Source of the DNA: Rikenellaceae bacterium
Lineage (GTDB): Bacteria > Bacteroidota > Bacteroidia > Bacteroidales > Rikenellaceae
Assembly (NCBI GenBank): GCA_021203585.1
Contig: JAJQAW010000085.1
Location: forward strand, 1 to 11,350
Length of the DNA: 11,350 bases
Direction: 5' to 3'
The stretch's first letter is position 1, and the number at the start of each line of letters is the position of its first letter. Under the pieces are notes generated by a model, which saw only the letters and a program-made list of their open reading frames with translations, was not told the DNA's origin and did not search any database. The position numbers and the translations under genes were made by a program. Shown piece after piece: positions 7,077-11,350 of the stretch.

Positions 7077-7763
7077 CTATTTCTGTCCGTAATAGGCGTT
7101 GGGACCGTGTTTGCGACTGAAATGCTTCTCCGTCAAATGGCCGTTCATCCCTACCTGGGGATTTAACATTCGGCTCACAAACGCCATCTTGGCAACCTCT
7201 TCCATTACCACACTGTTGTGAACCGCATCGTGCGCATTCTTACCCCACGAAAAGGGGCCGTGGTTTTTGACCAATACCCCCGGTGTATGCAGCGGATTCT
7301 TCCCGGCAAATGTCTCGATGATCACCGAACCTGTAAGCTTCTCGTATTCGGTTTCGATCTCACCGGCGCTCATATCACGGGTACAGGGAATATCCCCGTA
7401 AAAATAATCCGCATGCGTCGTGCCGATAATCGGTATCGGTAAGCCCGCCTGAGCCCAGGCCGTAGCGTAAGTAGAATGCGTATGCACCACACCGCCGATT
7501 CCCGGAAAGGCTTTATACAGCTCCAAATGCGTGGGCGTATCCGAGGAAGGTTTCAAATCTCCCTCCACCACGTTGCCGTCCAAATCGATTACCACCATAT
7601 CCGAGGGCTTCATATCCTCGTATGAAACCCCGCTCGGTTTAATCACCACAAGCCCTTTATCGCGGTGAATGGCACTGGCGTTTCCCCAGGTGAAAATCAC
7701 CAGGTTGTGTTTGACTAAATCCAAATTAGCCTGAAAAACTTCTTGTTTGAGTTGTTTCAACAT
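7077..7763 (-). CDS. araD: AraD, L-ribulose-5-phosphate 4-epimerase
   Basis: AraD converts L-ribulose 5-phosphate to D-xylulose 5-phosphate, which enters the pentose phosphate pathway. It is a Zn-dependent class II aldolase/epimerase family enzyme and, at 228 residues, nearly the same length as E. coli AraD (231). Seen: Asn28 in TWGNASAI and Lys42 in IKPSG (phosphate/substrate region), PSSDTPTH with Asp75, metal ligands His94 and His96 in VHTHSTYA, Asp119 in [10 protein letters not shown], the third His in VKNHGPF (168), and a C-terminal HGPNAYYGQ with the conserved tyrosine. Every catalytic residue I know for AraD has a counterpart. The motifs distinguish it from fuculose- or rhamnulose-phosphate aldolases. 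It lies between the symporter and araB, and its products and substrates link directly to those neighbours. Confidence 0.96.
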   Translation of the reverse strand: MLKQLKQEVFQANLDLVKHNLVIFTWGNASAIHRDKGLVVIKPSGVSYEDMKPSDMVVIDLDGNVVEGDLKPSSDTPTHLELYKAFPGIGGVVHTHSTYATAWAQAGLPIPIIGTTHADYFYGDIPCTRDMSAGEIETEYEKLTGSVIIETFAGKNPLHTPGVLVKNHGPFSWGKNAHDAVHNSVVMEEVAKMAFVSRMLNPQVGMNGHLTEKHFSRKHGPNAYYGQK

Positions 7764-7806
7764 AGTTTTCTATTCGGAATTAAGTAAATCCTGCTCAAAA
7801 TCAAGG

Positions 7807-7837
7807 AAAAAGGACGCGGGCATGGCTCGCGCCCTTT
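7807..7837 (-). terminator. Terminator-like hairpin between the symporter gene and araD
   Basis: In the minus-strand direction, AAAGGGCGCG (7837-7828) pairs with CGCGTCCTTT (7818-7809), with one G-T wobble and a 9-base loop. The T-run at 7811-7807 overlaps the stem end. It sits 28 bases after the symporter stop, within the 102-base gap before araD. Since araD and araB belong to the same pathway, this may be a partial terminator or a 3'-end stabiliser that sets the ratio of symporter/isomerase to downstream enzymes. Confidence 0.5.
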
Positions 7838-7865
7838 CAGGTAATTAACATTTTAATTTCAAAAC

Positions 7866-9725
7866 CTACCAGAAGTAAGCATAAACTACGACCAAAATCG
7901 CCACGATACCGATCGCACCGACCATCAGACCGGGAGTCACATTGAACATGTTCAGATCGTATTCGTAAGCTTTGGAATCTTTTAACTTGGCTTTACCGTT
8001 GGTAAACATCATTATTTCCACAAAGGCGCACAGCGTACCCATGAGGAAGATCGCTTGGAAGGCGTATTTTTGCAACGGTACCGAGAAAACGATGCCCAGT
8101 AAGTAGCAGACCGCCGCCAAGGTAAACATGACATAGGAAACTTTTACCAGTTTACGCTTATTGGCCGCTGTCTCGTCCGTATTGGGAACCAGGTGCTTTT
8201 TATCCAACAGAGAAACGGTAACGGCAATCAGCACGAGAATGATAAATACATACCCCATGCGAAGCTGGAAGCCCATCTCCGGGAAAGCCAGTTTCATCAG
8301 GATACCGGCCGGAAGTGTCGCGATGGCCGCCCACAAGGCTGCAGAATTGGTAGCCCGTTTCCAGAAAATAGCCATACCGAATACCACGCACACGCCGGGA
8401 TAAATGTATCCGGAATATTCTTGAATATACTGGAACGCCTGATCGAGGCCTCCCAACAGCGGTTTAGCGGCAAAAGTGGCAATCATCAGGGCGATCAGGG
8501 AGACCAGGCGTCCTACGCTAACCAATTGTTTTTCCGTGGCATCCTTCTTCATAAAGTTCTTGTAGATATCCATCGTGAAGATGGTAGAGGTGCTGTTGAG
8601 CATCGAAGCCAGCGAAGAAACAATAGCCGCCACCAACGCTGCAAAAGCAACTCCTTTCACACCGATCGGTGCAAAATTGCGCAGTAGCCACGGATAAGCG
8701 TCGTCCGCTTTGTCGATCGTACCGGCCAAACCGGTCGTATCGGCCAGTTCCGGATGGTTGAACAGCACGTAGGCCGTAATTCCCGGAACCACCACGATCA
8801 CCGGGATCAGGATTTTCAGGTAACCGGCGAACAATAATCCTTTTTTCGCTTCCCTCAAGTTCTTGGCCGCCAGCCCTTTTTGGATAATATACTGATTAAA
8901 TGCCCAGTAACCGATATTGGTGATCCAGATCGCGCCGAAGATCAACGCCAGTCCCGGCAGGTCCTGGAAGATATCGAACGAACCGGTTTTATCCGTTACG
9001 ATGGTTCCCTCCGGGATAATCATGTTCAGGTGTTTGTCGCCCGGGGTTTCGCGGATCGCGCCGAATACGGTTTGTAACCCCTCCCAGGCATTGCCGTCGC
9101 CCATATGGGAGAGTGCGAAATAGGCCGTAATCAATCCTCCTCCGATCAGGAATATCACCTGGATCACATCGGTCCAGGCCACGGATTTCAATCCGCCGAA
9201 TATGGAATAAATCCCGGCAAATACCATGAGCAGCACGACTGCCCACATCATATCCACGCCCATAATCTGGTTCATCGCCAGGGCGCCGAGCCAGGCTACG
9301 GAAGTGAGGTTCACAAAAATGTACAGGAAAAGCCAGAGAATCGAGAAAGCCAGCGATACCCCGTGGCTATAGCGGTCGCGCAACAGCTGAGGCATGGTAA
9401 ATACTTTCTTTTCGAGCATAACCGGCAGCACGAAGAAGGCTACCAGAATCAGCACCACGGCAGCCATCCACTCGTAGGCGGCGATCCCGATCCCAATGCG
9501 AAATCCGGAGCCGGACATGCCGATAAAGTGTTCCGCCGAGATATTGGCCGCGATCAGCGACGCCCCGATGGCCCACCAGGGCAACGTCCGGCCGGCCAGG
9601 AAGTAATCCGAAGAGGTTTTTTCCTCTCCTTTTTTCGTACGTGACAGCCACAGGCCGAGAAAAACGATCACGATACAGTAAACGGCAAATATCACGTAGT
9701 CGATGGTAGTAAAACCAGCGTTCAT
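7866..9725 (-). CDS. SGLT-type sodium/sugar symporter, probably for L-arabinose
   Basis: This is a sodium:solute symporter (SSS family) in the inner membrane that uses the Na+ gradient to import a sugar. Its position between araA and araD makes L-arabinose the likely substrate; that is inference. The 619 residues contain about 14 hydrophobic segments, starting with a transmembrane helix at residues 9-27. Blocks match the Vibrio galactose transporter vSGLT: NISAEHFIGMSGSGF (61-75), AAYEWM (82-87), GGLKSVAWTDVIQ (177-189), YWAFNQYIIQ (273-282), the Na+-site helix AIVSSLASMLNSTST (367-381, with Ser370 and Ser371) and FQYIQEYSG (431-439). It is longer than vSGLT, by roughly an extra C-terminal hydrophobic stretch (590-619). 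His66 stands where vSGLT has a galactose-contacting Gln, which may reflect a different sugar. The gene lies 59 bases after araA. Confidence 0.93.
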   Translation of the reverse strand: MNAGFTTIDYVIFAVYCIVIVFLGLWLSRTKKGEEKTSSDYFLAGRTLPWWAIGASLIAANISAEHFIGMSGSGFRIGIGIAAYEWMAAVVLILVAFFVLPVMLEKKVFTMPQLLRDRYSHGVSLAFSILWLFLYIFVNLTSVAWLGALAMNQIMGVDMMWAVVLLMVFAGIYSIFGGLKSVAWTDVIQVIFLIGGGLITAYFALSHMGDGNAWEGLQTVFGAIRETPGDKHLNMIIPEGTIVTDKTGSFDIFQDLPGLALIFGAIWITNIGYWAFNQYIIQKGLAAKNLREAKKGLLFAGYLKILIPVIVVVPGITAYVLFNHPELADTTGLAGTIDKADDAYPWLLRNFAPIGVKGVAFAALVAAIVSSLASMLNSTSTIFTMDIYKNFMKKDATEKQLVSVGRLVSLIALMIATFAAKPLLGGLDQAFQYIQEYSGYIYPGVCVVFGMAIFWKRATNSAALWAAIATLPAGILMKLAFPEMGFQLRMGYVFIILVLIAVTVSLLDKKHLVPNTDETAANKRKLVKVSYVMFTLAAVCYLLGIVFSVPLQKYAFQAIFLMGTLCAFVEIMMFTNGKAKLKDSKAYEYDLNMFNVTPGLMVGAIGIVAILVVVYAYFW

Positions 9726-9784
9726 AAGTAGTTTTTTAGGTTAGTATTCAGGTAATAGTTGAAGTTGTTAATAAGGTAGTAGAC

Positions 9785-11251
9785 CTATTGAACGCGCATT
9801 TGCTGTTTGATATTGCGGATTGTGGTGTCCTTGTCGATATACAGCAATTCAATGCCCGCGATTTCGGCGTAGTCCTCGATATACTCGGTGGTCAGCGCCT
9901 TCGAGAAGCTGGTGTGGTGCGTACCGCCGGCCAGAATCCAGGCCTGCGCCCCGATTTCCAGGTTCGGCTGCGGAATCCAGAACGCGTTGGCCACCGGTAA
10001 TTTAGGCATTTCCTTGGCCTCGATGACTTTTACTTCGTTCACGATCATGCGGAAGCGGTTGCCCACGTCCACAATGGTCGAGGCGATCCCGTCGCCCGGA
10101 GCGGTGTCGAACAACAGGCGCGCCGGATCGGCTTTTCCTCCGATACCCAACGGGAAAACATCCAGGCGCGGCGTATTCTGCGCTACGGACGGGCAAACTT
10201 CCAGCATATGCGCCTGCAAGGCCGCCATATGTCCCGAAGTCATGTGGTATGTATAATCTTCCATGAAAGAGGTGCCTCCGGGCAGTCCGAGCGCCATCAC
10301 CTTTATGGTGCGAACTAAGGCCGCGGTTTTCCAGTCTCCTTCACCGCCGAAGCCGTACCCGTCGGCCATCAGGCGTTGGGAGGCCAGTCCGGGCAGCTGG
10401 TGCATCTCATGCAGCGCATCGAAATTGGTCGTGAATGCTTTGATATTGCGCTCTTCAAAGAATTTCCGCATGGCCACCTCCTGGCGGGCTGCCTCCACCA
10501 CCGATACCCGGTCTTTACCGCCTTCCTGTGCATTCGGAGCCACCTGGTAAGTGGAATCGTACACGGCCAACATCTCCTTAACCTGCTCATCGGTAACCGC
10601 TTTCACATACGCAACCAGGTCACCGATCGGATAATAATCCACATGGTAACCCAGTTTCAATTCCGCTTCCACTTTATCTCCGTCCGTGACGGCTACATTG
10701 TTCATGTTGTCGCCGAAACGGGCTATTTTCATATCCCGGCTGTCGTCCCAGGCGTTAACCACCCGCATCCATACGGCCAGTTTTTGCTGTACCTGCGCAT
10801 CCTGCCAGTAACCGACCACCACTTTGGTCGCCTTCCGCATCCGGCTTACGATATGGCCATACTCGCGGTCGCCGTGGGCCGATTGATTCAGGTTCATAAA
10901 ATCCATGTCGATCTCTCCCCACGGAATTTCGCGGTTGAACTGCGTGTGCAGATGGCAAAGCGGTTTGTGAAGCACTTTCAGCCCGCCGATCCACATCTTG
11001 GCCGGAGAGAATGTGTGCATCCAGGTGATAATTCCCACACAGTCGGCGTTCGAGTTGGCCTCTACACAGACATTGTAAATCTCCTGCGAGGAACGGACAG
11101 TGGGTGTCCATACGATTTGCAGCGGAAGATCGGCCTGGTTGAGACCTTCGACCATTTTCTGGGCATCCTCGGCCACCTGACGGAGCGTGTCTTCTCCATA
11201 AAGGTCTTGGCTCCCCGTGACGAACCAAACCTCTTTTGAACTTACTTTCAT
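9785..11251 (-). CDS. araA: AraA, L-arabinose isomerase
   Basis: AraA isomerises L-arabinose to L-ribulose in the cytoplasm and requires a divalent metal, usually Mn2+. The 488 residues are near the usual ~500. Seen: the N-terminal block EVWFVTGSQDLYGE (7-20), which fixes the start; WMHTFSPAKMWIGG (77-90); and HLHTQFNREIPW (100-111). The metal ligands have counterparts: Glu304 in GFGGEGDWKTA, Glu331 in SFMEDYTYH, His348 in AHMLEVCPS and a His of the 445-446 pair in GGTHHTSFS. These correspond to E. coli Glu306, Glu333, His350 and His450. It is the first gene of the operon, followed by the symporter, araD and araB. No Shine-Dalgarno sequence is visible before the ATG, as is common in Bacteroidota. 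No regulator gene lies in the window; it may be further upstream. Confidence 0.97.
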   Translation of the reverse strand: MKVSSKEVWFVTGSQDLYGEDTLRQVAEDAQKMVEGLNQADLPLQIVWTPTVRSSQEIYNVCVEANSNADCVGIITWMHTFSPAKMWIGGLKVLHKPLCHLHTQFNREIPWGEIDMDFMNLNQSAHGDREYGHIVSRMRKATKVVVGYWQDAQVQQKLAVWMRVVNAWDDSRDMKIARFGDNMNNVAVTDGDKVEAELKLGYHVDYYPIGDLVAYVKAVTDEQVKEMLAVYDSTYQVAPNAQEGGKDRVSVVEAARQEVAMRKFFEERNIKAFTTNFDALHEMHQLPGLASQRLMADGYGFGGEGDWKTAALVRTIKVMALGLPGGTSFMEDYTYHMTSGHMAALQAHMLEVCPSVAQNTPRLDVFPLGIGGKADPARLLFDTAPGDGIASTIVDVGNRFRMIVNEVKVIEAKEMPKLPVANAFWIPQPNLEIGAQAWILAGGTHHTSFSKALTTEYIEDYAEIAGIELLYIDKDTTIRNIKQQMRVQ

Positions 11252-11350
11252 AAGGTATCGTGGTATTTAATTAGGTTTTAGTTTTGGTAAACCATCGGTA
11301 AATAAAATTTTTTAATATTAAGTAAAAATTTATTACGGGCAAAATACCGA
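11252..11350 (-). promoter_or_regulatory. Upstream region and presumed promoter of the arabinose operon
   Basis: This AT-rich stretch precedes araA and continues past the window edge. A TTTG (11343-11340) is followed after 19 bases by TAATATTA (11320-11313), a 4-of-6 match to the Bacteroidota -7 element. Short inverted repeats lie nearby: GGTTT at 11274-11278 with AAACC at 11289-11293, and TCGGTA at 11295-11300 with TACCGA at 11345-11350. Either could contribute to an arabinose-regulator operator, but I cannot match them to a known site. Confidence 0.35.

Noticed and set aside
10376..11239. 287-codon open frame on the plus strand opposite araA
   Set aside because: It is entirely antisense to a well-recognised AraA, has no family motifs, and its His/Arg-rich make-up is typical of a shadow frame.
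1..11350. tRNA or rRNA genes, CRISPR arrays, insertion sequences, phage or defence genes
   Set aside because: Looked for in the gaps and in all reading frames; no cloverleaf, regular repeats, transposase or integrase motifs, or terminal repeats were recognised.

Overview
The window looks like chromosomal DNA of a Bacteroidota (Bacteroidales-like) bacterium. This is inferred from the gene families and layout: a biotin cluster that uses BioG as its pimeloyl-ACP methyl esterase, an arabinose operon in which araA and araD flank a sodium/sugar symporter, few Shine-Dalgarno sequences, and weak TTTG / TAnnTTTG-like promoter elements. No rRNA or other marker gene is present to confirm it.

Left part, plus strand (1-3062): four biotin-synthesis genes in the order bioA (3' part only), bioF, bioG, bioC, all overlapping. 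Together they cover making and releasing the pimelate moiety (BioC methylates malonyl-ACP, BioG removes the methyl group after elongation) and the first two ring-assembly steps (BioF makes KAPA, BioA makes DAPA). As given, bioF carries a -1 frameshift at a run of seven A's. bioG carries an in-frame TAA and a second -1 frameshift. The catalytic residues of both enzymes are split across these lesions. bioC is open, but its last ~24 residues look out of frame.

Middle (3059-5259), minus strand: dnaG, convergent with bioC and sharing stop-codon bases with it. It is interrupted by an in-frame TAA that separates the zinc-finger/polymerase part from the helicase-binding C-terminal domain. A noncoding stretch of 221 bases follows, holding a strong hairpin terminator for the arabinose operon and a weak dnaG promoter candidate.

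Right part, minus strand (5260-11251, transcribed right to left): araA (isomerase), an SGLT-type symporter, araD (4-epimerase) and araB (ribulokinase). They form a complete route from external L-arabinose to D-xylulose 5-phosphate. All four genes are intact and full length. The gaps hold a terminator-like hairpin (symporter/araD) and a cluster of inverted repeats (araD/araB), suggesting expression is tuned within the operon. The presumed operon promoter lies at 11252-11350.

The most notable signal is that all four clear reading-frame lesions fall between about 920 and 3560, while the other ~7.8 kb has none. This is either real decay of biotin synthesis or local sequence error. The lesion in essential dnaG favours error for at least part of it. 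I found no clear undescribed system, mobile element, CRISPR array or RNA gene.
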